Assembly (NCBI RefSeq): GCF_000004195.4
Contig: NC_030680.2
Coordinates: forward strand, 151,194,163 to 151,258,162
Direction of reading: 5' to 3'
DNA length: 64,000 nt
Origin: Xenopus tropicalis
Lineage: Eukaryota > Chordata > Amphibia > Anura > Pipidae
Below, one piece after another: positions 1-10,900 of this stretch. Each line of letters starts with the position of its first letter. The stretch's first letter is position 1. The notes under the pieces are model-generated. The model was given only the letters and a program-made list of their open reading frames with translations, did not search any database and was not told the origin of the DNA. Position numbers and translations under genes: made by a program.

Positions 1-194
1 TCAGAGTTATTGATGTTGTGGTGCTTGTACTTGGCGTATGTCTATTCGTGCTGCTGGTGCTGCCTAGCTCCGGGACCGTTTCATGTGTGCTGGTGTTAGC
101 TGGGGTCTTGATGTGTGTGATGATAGCTGCGGAGTTATTGTGTGTGATGAGAGCTGGGAGTTATGTGTGCTGTGCTGGCTGTAGCTGCGGAGTT

Positions 195-437
195 ATCTGT
201 GTGTGTGTAGCTGGGAGTCATTGTGTGTGTGTGTAGCTGGGAGTTATTGTGTGTGTAGCTGGGAGTTATTGCTGTGTGTGTAGCTGGGAGTTATTGTGTG
301 TGTGTAGCTGGGAGTAATTGTGTGTGTGTAGCTGGGAGTTATTGTGTGTGTGTAGCTGGGAGTTATTGTGTGTGTGTAGCTGGGAGTTATTGTGTGTGTG
401 TAGCTGGGAGTTATTGTGTGTGTGTAGCTGGGAGTTG
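195..437. repeat. 24-bp minisatellite (GTGTGTGTGTAGCTGGGAGT...)
   Basis: About ten copies of a 24-bp unit made of a short (GT)n run followed by AGCTGGGAGTTATT. Looser, diverged copies extend back to the start of the window. It lies in the TAMM41 intron upstream of the first visible exon. No exon is seen between 1 and 2997. Confidence 0.9.
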
Positions 438-589
438 TGGGGGCGCTGTGGGAGGAATGTACAGTGTCATGTGATGTAGGTGGGGTGGGTGCCGCTAGAT
501 CTGTGTGGGAGATAGGGTGCTGCTTGGTTTAGGTGGGTGCTTGTGTGTGAGTGTATCTATCTGAGTGTGAGTGTATCTGTATGTGTATT

Positions 590-840
590 GGTGCCAGCCC
601 AGTGAGTGTGAGTGTATTGGTGCCAGCCCAGTGAGTGTGAGTGTATTGGTGCCAGCCCAGTGAGTGGGAGTGTATTGGTGCCAGCCCAGTGAGTGGGAGT
701 GTATTGGTGCCAGCCCAGTGAGTGTGAGTGTATTGGTGCCAGCCCAGTGAGTGGGAGTGTATTGGTGCCAGCCCAGTGAGTGGGAGTGTATTGGTGCCAG
801 CCCAGTGAGTGGGAGTGTATTGGTGCCAGCCCAGTGAGTG
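590..840. repeat. 29-bp minisatellite (ATTGGTGCCAGCCCAGTGAG...)
   Basis: Nine near-identical 29-bp units that vary mainly at one position (GAGTGTGAG versus GAGTGGGAG). Open frames across it in three minus-strand frames arise because the unit has no stop in those frames. They are not genes. Confidence 0.92.
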
Positions 841-1289
841 TGGGTGCCTGTGGGTTGCAGGGTATATGGTGGGTGCCCCATGCAGTTGGTCTTGCTGCTC
901 CCAGCTGAAACCCATGTGTGTTGCTGCTGAGTGGCACCAGTGCGGCTGTGAGTGAGGGGACATGGCACTGCCAGCCATACAGGGCACAGGGTTCCAGTTC
1001 AGGAGGATCCTCGGTTACTTCCCCCAGGATATCAGCTTGGCCTTTGCTTATGGATCTGGGGTGTTTAGGCAGTCGGGTACCCCCCAAAATGATGCTGGGG
1101 TAAGAACCAAAGTCCATATCTATTCATTGTATTGAGTATTTGCTTTGCGCAGTACTGACCCGGTTCCCTTGGGTTCCTACCCCCCTCGGGCAGCCGTGTT
1201 CTGTCTCTGAGGGTCCGGCTGGTCTCATGGCTCCTGGGGTCTCTTCTCTGCAATGTGCGGCACTGCTCATATTGTGTGGGGTATTCCTG

Positions 1290-2830
1290 TACCGCACCCC
1301 CCTTCCACCTGGGGATAGGAGTAACGTTACTGTACCGCACCCCCCTTCCACCTGGGCATAGGAGTAACGTTACTGTACCGCACCCCCCTTCCACCTGGGC
1401 ATAGGAGTAACGTTACTGTACCGCAACCCCCTTCACCTGGGCATAGGAGTAACGTTACTGTACTGCACCCCCTCTCCACCTGGGCATAGGAGTAACGTTA
1501 CTGTACTGCACCCCCCTTCCACCTGGGCATAGGAGTAACGTTACTGTACTGCACCCCCCTTCCACCTGGGCATAGGAGTAACGTTACTGTACCGCACCCC
1601 CCTTCCACCTGGGCATAGGTCCCAGTAACGTTACTGTACTGCACCCCCCTTCCACCTGGGCATAGGAGTAACGTTACTGTACTGCACCCCCCTTCCACCT
1701 GGGCATAGGAGTAACGTTACTGTACGCTCGCACCCCCCTTCCACCTGGGGATAGGAGTAACGTTACTTGTACTGCACCCCCCTTCCACCTGGGCATAGGA
1801 GTAACGTTACTGTACCGTCACCCCCCTCTTCCACCTGGGGATAGGAGTAACGTTACTGTACCGCACCCCCCTTCCACCTGGGCATAGGAGTAACGTTACT
1901 GTACCGCACCCCCCTTCCACCGGGCCATAGGAGTAACGTTACTGTACCGCACCCCCCTTCCACCTGGGCATAGGAGTAACGTTACTGTACTGCACCCCCC
2001 TTCCACCTGGGCATAGGAGTAACGTTACTGTACTGCACCCCCCTTCCACCTGGGGATAGGAGTAACGTTACTGTACTGAGACACCCCCCTTCTACCTGGG
2101 GATAGGAATAATGTTACTGTACAGACACACCCCTTTTACCTGGGGATAAGAGTAGTGTTACTGTACAGACACACCCCTTTTACCTGTGGATAGGGGGTAA
2201 GGATACTGTACTGAGACACGCCCCTTTTACCTGGGGATAGGAGTAGTGTTACTGTATAGACACGCCCCTTTTACCTGGGGATAGGGGGTAACGATACTGT
2301 ACTGAGACACGCCCCTTTTACCTGGGGATAGGAGTAGTGTTACTGTATAGACACACCCCTTTTACCTGGGGATAGGAGTAGTGTTACTGTATAGACACAC
2401 CCCTTTTACCTGGGGATAGGAGTAGTGTTACTGTATAGACATGCCCCTTTTACCTGTTGATAGGAGTAGTGTTACTTTATAGACACACCCCTTTTACCTG
2501 GGGATAGGAGTAACATTACTGTATAGACACACCCCTTTTACCTGGGGATAGAAGTAACATTACTGTATAGACACGCCCCTTTTACCTGGGGATAGGAGTA
2601 GTGTTACTGTATAGACACGCCCCTGTTACCTGGGGATAGGGGTAACATTACTGTATAGACACGCCCCTTTTACCTGGGGATAGGAGTAGTGTTACTGTAT
2701 AGACACGCCCCTATTACCTGGGGATAGGGGTAACATTACTGTATAGACACGCCCCTTTTACCTTGGAATAGGAGTAGTGTTACTGTATAGACACGCCCCT
2801 GTTACCTGGGGATAGGGGTAACGTTACTGT
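1290..2830. repeat. 43-bp minisatellite with GTAACGTTAC palindrome
   Basis: About 35 units. The left half (1290-2070) has units of 43 bp, each holding the perfect 10-bp palindrome GTAACGTTAC and CACCCCCCTTCCACC. The right half (2070-2830) is a second subfamily with GACACGCCCCTTTTACC in which the palindrome has mostly become GTAGTGTTAC or GTAACATTAC. The array lies in the TAMM41 intron and ends about 170 bp before an exon. Confidence 0.93.
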
Positions 2831-2997
2831 ACTGATTTTTATCCCAGTGCTTTAGGAGACTGATCCCCAAACACAGAGTTAACCCTTTGGTACCAGTGGT
2901 GCCACAGACAGACTGACACCTGTACCCGCTGGGCAGGGATCTATGTGACTCACATAAGGACTCCGGGGGCTCATCCCCATATTATTCTCTCCCCCAG

Positions 2998-3180
2998 AAC
3001 AAGATGTTGGACTTTGTATTTGCTGTTGACGACCCAGTGACTTGGCACACGATGAATATCATTCAGAACCGGAGTCATTACTCTTTCCTCAAGTTCCTGG
3101 GCCCAAAACACATCGCTGCCGTCCAGAACAACTACGGCGCCGGCATCTATTATAATACCCTGGTGCCCTGCGATGGCAGA
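2998..3180 (+). CDS. tamm41: TAMM41 internal exon (nucleotidyltransferase core)
   Basis: A 183-bp, phase 0-0 exon with acceptor CCCCCAG before 2998 and donor GTAAGT at 3181. It encodes NKMLDFVFAVDDP, then a SHYSFLKFLGPKH segment, then QNNYGAGIYYNTLVPCDGR. This pattern is characteristic of TAMM41 (Tam41, MMP37 family). The enzyme acts on the matrix side of the mitochondrial inner membrane, converting phosphatidic acid plus CTP to CDP-diacylglycerol, the first committed step to cardiolipin. The acidic LDFVFAVDD stretch sits in the nucleotidyltransferase fold of the family; that it holds a metal-binding carboxylate is inferred from family knowledge. The N-terminal exons with the mitochondrial targeting region lie upstream of the window. 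ATG at 3004 is internal methionine, not the start. Confidence 0.93.
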
Positions 3181-3242
3181 GTAAGTATGTGGCACCTTGG
3201 CACTGCGCCGCCCCTCTGCTCTGAGCTGGGCACACACTCACT

Positions 3243-3267
3243 CTATATATATATATATATATATATA
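3243..3267. repeat. (TA)n microsatellite
   Basis: A run of about 12 TA dinucleotides directly abutting the left end of the inverted-repeat element at 3274. It may be the target into which that element inserted, or an expansion of its target duplication. Confidence 0.9.
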
Positions 3268-3269
3268 GT

Positions 3270-4050
3270 AGAAAGAGTGCCGCACACACAGGGACTTGAT
3301 ACAAAAGAAAAAGTGGTTTTATTGAAAAAATTCCAACGTTTCGAGCACAATCTGTGCTCTTCCTCAGGGACAAACCAACAGACCATATCCCAGCACCCAC
3401 AGTAAATACCCCACCCACCAAAATGGCGCAAAAAAACGGCCTTGGCTCCATGAACACAGTCTCGTACAAAGCCTCGGCGACCCACGGCAGAGCGAAGGTA
3501 ATTCAAATGCAACAGCCTCCAGTTCCAAAATAGCAACATGGATTAGTTTGCCCCTCCCTATAGTGGCGTACGCAACAAGGTTAAGTTATAAGATCGTAAG
3601 CGTAGTACTGCAAATTTGATACTGTGGTGCAAAGAACATACGTTGCAAAGAACAGCTTACAAAAATGTTACAAAAAAACTAATACAGGAGTTCACGCTCA
3701 GCCAGCATTCATGCAAGTCGTGTCCAGTTGCGACGGGCTAAGGGGTGCCATTCCATAATGATATGCCTCTCGCCGCTCAGGCGCACAAAAGTTCCTATGC
3801 GTACTCCTGAATGATCTTGTAGGAGACACGCATCAGGTGAGTAAACCAGAACCAAGTAAGGGTCGGTTACGCCACAGAGAAGCCTAGGAATAAATCGTCG
3901 CAACGGACAGGACAAAACGGAACCACCACCTGTTACCTGCTAACCAGCGACTGTGAACATACAGGTGTAAATATGCGATTTTTTCAATAAGAACACACGT
4001 GGTTCTTTGGTAGATATCAGGAGTCGGTGTCCGTGTGCGGCACTCTGGAT
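3270..4050. mobile_element. Non-autonomous DNA transposon with long terminal inverted repeats
   Basis: AGAGTGCCGCACAC at 3274-3287 is exactly inverted as GTGTGCGGCACTCT at 4033-4046. The similarity continues inward: TTATTGAAAAAAT at 3319-3331 is matched by ATTTTTTCAATAA at 3978-3990, giving arms of roughly 60-70 bp. The right arm has extra bases, as expected for the error-rich sequence around it. Just inside the left arm is a perfect 7-bp stem with 3-nt loop (GAGCACA-ATC-TGTGCTC, 3343-3359) following AACGTTTC. No transposase frame is present. The superfamily is not assigned. Confidence 0.75.
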
Positions 4051-4329
4051 GGATAGATTCTTCTATCATTTCTTGTTTTTTTGACCCGTGCCCAGGGAAT
4101 ATGGATCGTGTGGGGCATAGCGGTGTGCTCCTCCCTTAGTTGTGATAAGTACGAGCCTTGGCTGTGGCTGTGCTACTGGATCTGTGGTCGATTGGAACCT
4201 ACAAAGACGGAAGCTCAGGTATTCCCTATACGTAATACCATAAACGCCTCCCATATTAAATTATATATAGCCAGCTCGATAAAAAATAATATATATATCA
4301 TTATATATATATAATCATGTCAATTTATA

Positions 4330-4810
4330 AGGATGGTAATGTAACCACTCTCGTACTGTAAATGATAAAGCGCGATAATCTATAGCCAGTACAGATTCTG
4401 AGAGGTGGCAGTTCTGCTGCCCCACCATTAATATAAGGCACTACAGGTCTGTTCAAGGCCTAGAGTTATACAAGGGAACTCTGAGTAATTTCCATCTTCA
4501 TGTATCTATAAGGGTTTATAATCGTACCCTCGCTTACTGTAAAATCGATAAGGATCATTAGCAGTTCACATGATGGGGTTTTCTGTGCCTCCCCATTATT
4601 AATGGCACAAGGGCTGCTTCAGGCCCTGGTCTGTGAGTACAGGTTGACTTCTGATGTTGATTACCTTTCTCTATAAGCGAGTCAATGTTCCTCCTCTACT
4701 TGTAATATGCATAAGGATGGCATTAGCTAGTCTTCCTGATGGGAAGTGTGCGTTCTGTGCCACGCCCTACATCATAAAGGCACACGGCTCTTGCAGGTCA
4801 ACTGAATTCG
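4330..4810. repeat. Degenerate ~170-180-bp tandem repeat
   Basis: Three blurred copies share the order ATAAGGAT, TTCTGTGCC, CCCCATTAAT, AAGGCAC, then a GCAGGTC- or CAGGCCC-like stretch. They are spaced by about 170-180 bp. Indel noise prevents a precise consensus. Confidence 0.5.
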
Positions 4811-5272
4811 CTTTTATAAACTCTATCTGTGTTATCTGATCAGTGTAACGTGTTCTCTTGAGGAAAATCCGCACCATATACTTTTACCAGTATAGGTCCC
4901 AATATGGGAATGCAAAACATGTACAACTACACTATATAAGTAGTGAATAACTGTGACCCTCTTATTGTTAAACCTCTAAAGTGAATATGTTAAGTCACCT
5001 GATGTTATTTTCAAAACACTGGTTCTCAAATTACATCACTACACCACTGTTCTTATACCTCGACGATCAAGCGTTGCAAAAGTTATGTACTCCTTTATAA
5101 GGCAATCACCGGAGGGGTAGAAATATACACTTAACTCACTATAGTATTAAAAAATATATTAATATAAGATAATAATATAACATATAATAATATTATTAGC
5201 TCTTATATTAATACGTCAAACACATATGCCCTGAATGCCTCAGGTGAGCAGTGCTGTGCTTCAACTCTGCAG

Positions 5273-5391
5273 CCTGTATAAAGTACGGGCTAGTTCAGGG
5301 TGTGGCACACGAGACGCTCGCTGGGAGCGATTTGCTTGCACTGGAAGGACGCTGCTACTCTGCTGGAACTGCCGTCTTCACAATATTCCGT
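5273..5391 (+). CDS. tamm41: TAMM41 exon with disrupted frame (probable sequencing errors)
   Basis: This exon should link the exon ending ...CDGR (3180) to the one starting VKIL (9467). After an acceptor-like CTCTGCAG, the first in-frame stretch reads LYKV with the overlapping frame giving IKYG. Later pieces in shifting frames read DLL, LHWK, TLL and AG, then a LH-like end before a GTGAGT donor at 5392. TAMM41 proteins have an LIKYG...DLL.W..LY.AGRL.KP segment of about 31 residues here. Observed length is 119 bp against about 93 expected, so the surplus is insertions. I infer a functional exon copied with long-read insertion errors. A true frameshift or chance resemblance cannot be excluded from this sequence alone. 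Confidence 0.65.
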
Positions 5392-5569
5392 GTGAGTTGT
5401 CACAGCGAAAGTGAACGCAGTGAGCAATATGATTACCCTCGATCTGTTGAGGTGGCCGTCTGCGACAATTAGGGTGAATCGAGTGCGGGGGGCATCGGAT
5501 TAATATATATACCAATATATAAGGGGGCGGCCAGTATGAAATAGAGACAGTACAGGGGAAAGCGACACT

Positions 5570-7400
5570 AAGCCTAGATAAGGAATGGGCCTCAATTAGT
5601 GAAGGCCCTGGACCCCAGTTTGGGATTGGTACACTGGGGATTACAGGCTGTAGAGCAAGTTTTAAGGGCTCCTGGACGGGTTCTACTCATAAACATATAA
5701 TTAAATACAGTCCTATATGGGGGGCAGTAACTGAAATAGAAGAAAAGTACAGGCGCTACAAGAGCGACGGTAAGTTCTGATAACGCGGGGATGCGGCCTC
5801 ACGTTGATGGAAAGAGCTCTGGCCCAGTTGGGAGTTGGTTACATGGGGAAAGGCCGGCAGTTAAGGGGGGGGGGGGTCACTACTATATAAAGATATAAGG
5901 GGGAAGGGAAGGTCGCAGTAGTACTGAAATAGAGAGTAGGAAATGAAAAAGCGAAAGCGATAAGACACATGGGCTCAGTTAGGCTAGAAGGTCTGGCCCA
6001 GATTGGGATTGGTTACAATAGGGCCGCGGGGGCGGAGGCACAGTTCAAGGCGGCGACGCGCTTTTCACTAATATAATAAATTAATTAAGAGGCATCGGTG
6101 ACAAGAGCAATATTAGTCATATGATAAATAGAGAAAGAAATGATAACAGGGTAGACTTGCGAACAGCTGATAAAGGGAATGGGATCATCAGTTATGGGGA
6201 AAGGCTGAACCCAGTTGGATTGGTTACATAGCGGGAAAGGCGGACAGTTATAGTGTGCAGGGTCACATACACTACTCCGTATATTCATATATCGGGGATT
6301 TAGGGGCCATTTGGTTAATGGAAAGGTAGAAAGATACAGGCGATAAAAAGAGCGACTAAAGCATCTTGCTTTGTAAAGGGCAACATGCGGCTTCAGTTGT
6401 ATGGAGGACATGCCCAGTGCGGTAATTGGTTACAGCTGGGGAGAGGGGACAGTTAAAGGGAGCTGGGTGGCGTATTTCGCGCCGTCATTCACCTTTGGAT
6501 ATATTATACTACCTATAATGGGTTTCTGGGTCTATTTTTATTGCCAAGGCATGTTCGTGGGATAAATGTTATGTCTAAAGAATCTCACATCCGGTGTTTC
6601 TGTACTACCTCCATATATATACGTATAAATATTAAGAGGGGTCCACTAACCTATATGTGTAAATATAATAGGGGGCACAAAAGGCGAAGAATTAAATTGC
6701 AGTAAGAGGAATAGACTGGGCAGGGGAAGACGCGTACTAGCGACTGATAAAGGAATGGGCGGGATCCTCAGTTATGGGAAACGGCTGGCCTGCCCTAGTT
6801 GCGGATTGTTAACATGGGTGGGATGAGCCCAGTTGAGAGGGGCGGGTCACTCCTATATAAGTTATATACGGGCGGGGTTATTACAGAGAATGATTAGAGA
6901 AATGTACAGATACGAGGCGATCTAAGTCTTGATAACTTGCGGTTGTAATGGTGAATCGTAAATGATGTGTAAATAGGCTGGTCCCTAGTTGGTATTGGTT
7001 TATATCTCTGGGGTCAAGCGGGCAGTTTCACAGGGGGAGAGTGGAATGTCATCTTGACACATATAATACTAACAATTAATATAAGGGAGAGAGCAGTCAT
7101 ATGCATAGAGAAAGTACAGGAAAGAGCCGACCTTAAGCTGGATAAGGGGAATGGGGCGACATCAGCTTTATGGGGATATTAGGCTGGCTGCCGCCAGTTG
7201 GATTGAAGCCTTACACCTGGGGGGATGGTATCCTAGTTATATGGTAGCTGAAATGTGAGGGGTCGGTCTACCCAATCTTTATATAATTTATATCAGGGGG
7301 CGAAGGCAAGTAATGAAATTATGTGAAATGTACAGGTTGCAAGAGCGACTAAAGCATGCATAAAGGGAATCTGGGGGGCTCAGTGTCTTATCACCTAATG
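5570..7400. repeat. Degenerate ~190-210-bp tandem repeat
   Basis: Landmarks recur in fixed order: GATTGGTTACATGGGG, CAGTTA..GGGGTCAC, TATATAA, GAAATAGAGAAAGTACAGG, GCGACTAAG, GATAAAGGGAATGGG, CTCAGTTATGGGGAAAGGCT. Copies of the GGTTAC landmark sit near 5623, 5828, 6008, 6219, 6425, 6808, 6996 and 7206. Almost every copy has its own scattered indels. Confidence 0.7.
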
Positions 7401-8700
7401 TTTTGTGGGCCCACTGAGAGTATTAAGTGTTACACACGGTACCATTTTGGTATTCCTGCCTGAAAAGAACCTGCATTCACAGATGTGTAAGTTGATGTGT
7501 CCCCTATTGAGTGGTCGGCCACTGCCTCAGCTCATCATTTATCCCCCAAATCTAACTATGTTTGTTGCAGATTAGTTTTCCCTTAGTACATGTTCCATTA
7601 CTCTTTAGCTTGGTGCCAACTGGGTGTGACGCTCGCAGATATAATGTAGCCTAGTGCCATACGCCTTATGCACAGCTCTAGAAGAACCGCCTCCATCGGT
7701 TTGGGTATGTCCCTTGCTCCCTGGCTTGTATGGCGCCTCCTCCAGCTTGTTACCAGGACCTTCCTTACCCAGCGTTCACCGAAAAAACCCAGCTAGGGTA
7801 CACTGTCCCTCATATATACCCAGTGTACCCGCTAGCCCCCTCATACCCAGCATCACAGCATCCTGTTGGCTGGACAGGCCCCAGACCTGGTGACTAGCTG
7901 ATTACACACACGCGGAGATACTGTCAGTGAATGTTCCCTTGTTGGGTGCTGATCCAATCGTTGGTACATTCGCAGATTTGGGCTAAATTTCACAACATTT
8001 GCTTTTTCCACTGAGGCCATTGTTGTGCCCCTAATCCCCTCCCCTGTTCAGTTTGCCACAATTGACTTCCGTTCGCTCGCCCATGGTATAGTGGAAGAGG
8101 TATACCGCGTGTACGTTAATCTACCTACTGACGCATAACACGAGTCTGTACCGAGGGGCCTAGATTCGTCGCTCTAACCACGATTTCCACACTGGGCTTG
8201 CTGCAAGCCGGACGGGCGAGTGGCAAAACGATCCTGGCTCATCACTTACCCGCCAAAACATGCTCGCACACTAGACATGGGTCCCGCGCGCCGCTCACAG
8301 ATAAGCCAGGGAACTTAGGACCTCGGACGTATGTCTGGAGTTTAGCCCAGACGTTGATCCTGTCTCCGCGCAACTTTCCATCATTCTGCCTGGTGTAACG
8401 TAGATGGGTGATGAACACTGGGTTCCTTGCTTCACTGGTTTGGTTTGCTTATACTCAGCTTCAGAACTTCATGGAACCATCACTCGCCCCAGTTGGGCTA
8501 CACTCTTTTTTTTCACCCTTGCCATTCGGGCCCAGATCAGAGACCAGTCTTTATGGTGGTTCCAGCTATGGATTTTGGGCTAATGCCGCACTTTATCTTA
8601 CTTGTGTGTCCTGTTGCTGTGGAACGCGGCCAGCACCACAGGGGAAAAACACAGGCCCTTGTTTCGCCTTCTATCTAACCACGGTGCTGCTAGACCGGAC
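7400..8700. other. Intronic sequence without recognisable features
   Basis: TAMM41 intron within the error-rich stretch. Short open frames here have no family resemblance and no splice context. Nothing else was identified. Confidence 0.6.
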
Positions 8701-8704
8701 CTGC

Positions 8705-9395
8705 TAGCCTCAATCGCAGAGCATGTAGAACTTCAGTGCGAAGGCTTAGAATAACCTGCTAGTCCAATCATGAGCGTTGAACGTTCACTAGGACTAAAAT
8801 AACCTGTAGCCAATCAGGAGCATATCAGAACTCTCACTCAAGACCTGGAAGGAAGATAACCATGGTAGCTCTCCCTCCCGCACTGTTCAAAACTATCACC
8901 ACAAAGGGCACTAGATATCACCATGGTAGCCAGATCTAGAGCGCTAGAACATTCACTACGCTAAATAACCTGATAGCACTTCGTGAGCATTGTTAGAAAC
9001 CAATGTCACCAATGGACTTAGATATACATCCTGATAAGCAAACAGAATGCATAAAACTCATCAAGGCTGTAGTAAACTACCCATGCATAGCCCTACTACG
9101 ATAGAGCGGGTTAGACTTGGCACTAAGAGCTAAGATAACCTTGTAGCTCCAATCGGTTAGACAATTAGAATCTCAATACAGCTTAGAAAATAACCATGCT
9201 AGCCAATCAGAGCGTTAGAACTTCACTAAGGCTAAAATAACCTGTAGCCAATCGGAGCATTAGAACTTCACTAAGGCTAGAATAACCTGTAGCCAATCAG
9301 AGCATTAAAACTTCACCAAGGCTAAAATAACCTGTAGCCAATCAGAGCGTTAGAACTTCACCAAGGCTAGAATAACCTGTAGCCAATCAGAGTAT
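8705..9395. repeat. 45-bp tandem repeat (CCTGTAGCCAATCAGAGC...)
   Basis: A 45-bp unit of ACCTGTAGCCAATCAGAGC followed by RTTAGAACTTCACTAAGGCTA. Copies starting CCTGTAG at 9241, 9286, 9331 and 9376 are clean and exactly 45 bp apart. Copies to the left become progressively noisier. Each contains a CCAAT pentamer (AGCCAATCAG). Confidence 0.85.
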
Positions 9396-9466
9396 GAAAT
9401 ATAACTTGACATTTGATTGGTTTCCCATGTCACATGACTGAGCTTTGGGCCATTTTGATGTTCCAG

Positions 9467-9617
9467 GTGAAAATCCTGACCCAGCGGGACGAGGGGCGGC
9501 TCCACACAGCCCTGAGCACCAATCTGAAGAGTGCGCTGACTGCCGCCTTCCTTATGCTCCCCGAAAGCTTCTCTGAGGAGGAACTGTACCTGCAGATTGC
9601 GGGGCTCTCCTACGCCG
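9467..9617 (+). CDS. tamm41: TAMM41 internal exon (VKIL...AGLSYAG)
   Basis: A 151-bp exon, phase 0 to 1, with acceptor TTCCAG and donor GTACTG. It encodes VKILTQRDEGRLHTALSTN followed by KSALTAAFLMLPESFSEEE and QIAGLSYA. The AAFLMLPESFSEEEL and IAGLSY..D blocks are hallmark TAMM41 sequence. The final G completes a glycine codon with the next exon. The reading is intact, in contrast to the damaged exon upstream, so the gene itself does not look like a pseudogene. Confidence 0.95.
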
Positions 9618-9899
9618 GTACTGGGGGGGCATTTGCCACGAATCATTCGTCTGATCCCTATAATGAAAGCAGCCAATCCCTACCTGTATCCATAGCTCCT
9701 CCCCCATCTCACTTCCTGCTTGTAGGCTGACCCCTCCCACTGTTCTGGTAAGGGGAGGGGCTTGTACTACAATGGATCTGCTCTAAGATCATTCCTAAAT
9801 GGTCCAAACAGTACTGGGCCCTGGGCCCTCACATTTCATTGGAGGAAATGGCCCATGTGATACAAAGTATCACTGATTGACAGCAGAGTATTTAGATGA

Positions 9900-10092
9900 A
9901 ATGGCACAAAAAGAGCAATAATGGGGGGGGGGCAGATTTTCCCTTTATACTCGGCTCCTGTGTGTATGTGTATGGGGGTTACTGACCCGCTAATGGCACA
10001 TAAAGAGCAATAATGGGGGGGGGGGGGCAGATGTTTCCCTTTATACTCAGCTCCTGTGTGTATGTGTATGGGGGTTACTGACCCGCTAATGG
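9900..10092. repeat. Two-copy ~95-bp tandem duplication
   Basis: Two adjacent copies carry GGCACA.AAAGAGCAATAATGGG, a poly-G run, CCCTTTATACTC and GTGTGTATGTGTATGGGGG. They differ mainly in G-run length. The repeat lies in a TAMM41 intron. Confidence 0.85.
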
Positions 10093-10163
10093 CGCTGTGG
10101 GTACCAGGAAATATCAGTGCCCCCCCCCCCCGTGGTTCTGACATGGGATGGATTTTATTTAAG

Positions 10164-10309
10164 GAGACTTTCGCATGATTATTGGGGAGGACAAGGACAA
10201 AGTGCTGAACATAGTGAAGCCGAACGTGCCCCATTTCCAGAAGCTCTACGCCCCCATCCTGCAGGATTGCCCCCTGGCAGTGTACAAAGCAAAGCAGGGC
10301 AGAGTGGAG
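10164..10309 (+). CDS. tamm41: TAMM41 internal exon ([13 protein letters not shown]...)
   Basis: A 146-bp exon, phase 1 to 0, with acceptor ATTTAAG and donor GTAAGA at 10310. It encodes [20 protein letters not shown], then a [12 protein letters not shown] segment and YKAKQGRVE. The [13 protein letters not shown] block matches the TAMM41 family. The phase is exactly complementary to the preceding and following exons. Confidence 0.95.
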
Positions 10310-10394
10310 GTAAGAGCCTCCCTGTTATACGTATGGCCCCCACATTATGGGTACAACTAATTGTGTTATAACTGGGTTATTCTGCCCCCCGCAG

Positions 10395-10560
10395 GTGGAT
10401 AAGAGCCCCGAGGGGCAGTACCAGCAGCTGATGGCTTTGCCCAAGAAGCTGCAGCAGAACATGGCGGCGCTTGTTGACCCCCCAGGGAAGAACCGGGACG
10501 TGGAGGAGATTTTACTGCAGGTGGCGCAGGACCCCGATTGTGGGAATGTGGTGCAGCAGG
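10395..10560 (+). CDS. tamm41: TAMM41 internal exon (VDKSPEGQ...DPPGKNRDVEE)
   Basis: A 166-bp exon, phase 0 to 1, with acceptor CCGCAG and donor GTAAGT at 10561. It encodes VDKSPEGQYQQLMALPKKLQ, then DPPGKNRDVEE and a VAQDPDCGNVVQQ end. DKSPEGQ, DPPGKNRDVEE and DPDCG are among the most conserved TAMM41 motifs, in the C-terminal winged-helix-like part of the enzyme. Confidence 0.95.
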
Positions 10561-10900
10561 GTAAGTAGGGGCCACAGGGGGGGGTATTTACTGGAGAATA
10601 TTCTTGTGCGGAAGCTGCTCTCCTGCGGTTGATGCACTTGTGGGCACCCACATTCTGTCTGCGCAATGGTACGTGCACAGGGTGGCGCCACCCAGAGGGC
10701 CACAGGCTGGTAACCTCCGCTCTGCCAGTGTAGAAAGGGTTAAACCCATGCTGCTGACTCCTCTGTACAAAGTGGGGGGCCCTCACCTGAATGCTGTGGG
10801 GCCACTGCAGTGGGCGGGGCATTTATTGCAAGGTGCAGATATCTGTCTCCTGATTGGCTTATTCCTCTGCGCTCTAACCTGCCGCTCTCTCTCCCTGCAG

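Larger units (their letters stand above)
3600..9200. other. Probable uncorrected long-read patch in TAMM41 intron/exon sequence
   Basis: Sequence quality appears to fall in this stretch. Tandem units differ by many scattered single-base insertions, the right arm of the transposon carries extra bases relative to the left arm, and the one TAMM41 exon inside (5273-5391) is broken by small insertions while all exons outside are clean. Edges are approximate. Sequence between the repeats (for example 7400-8700) shows no other recognisable gene. Real fast divergence is the alternative, but it would not explain a mutilated exon in an otherwise intact gene. Confidence 0.6.

Noticed and set aside
3343..3359. 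RNA gene or terminator hairpin
   Set aside because: The stem-loop lies just inside the arm of a transposon and is better explained as part of that element.
3004..3405. 133-codon ORF as a complete small gene starting at 3004
   Set aside because: The first part is a TAMM41 exon ending at a GTAAGT donor. The rest is intron and transposon sequence.
10684..10700. CTCF-like GGTGGCGCCACCC
   Set aside because: It is a palindromic stretch missing the YAG part of the consensus on both strands.
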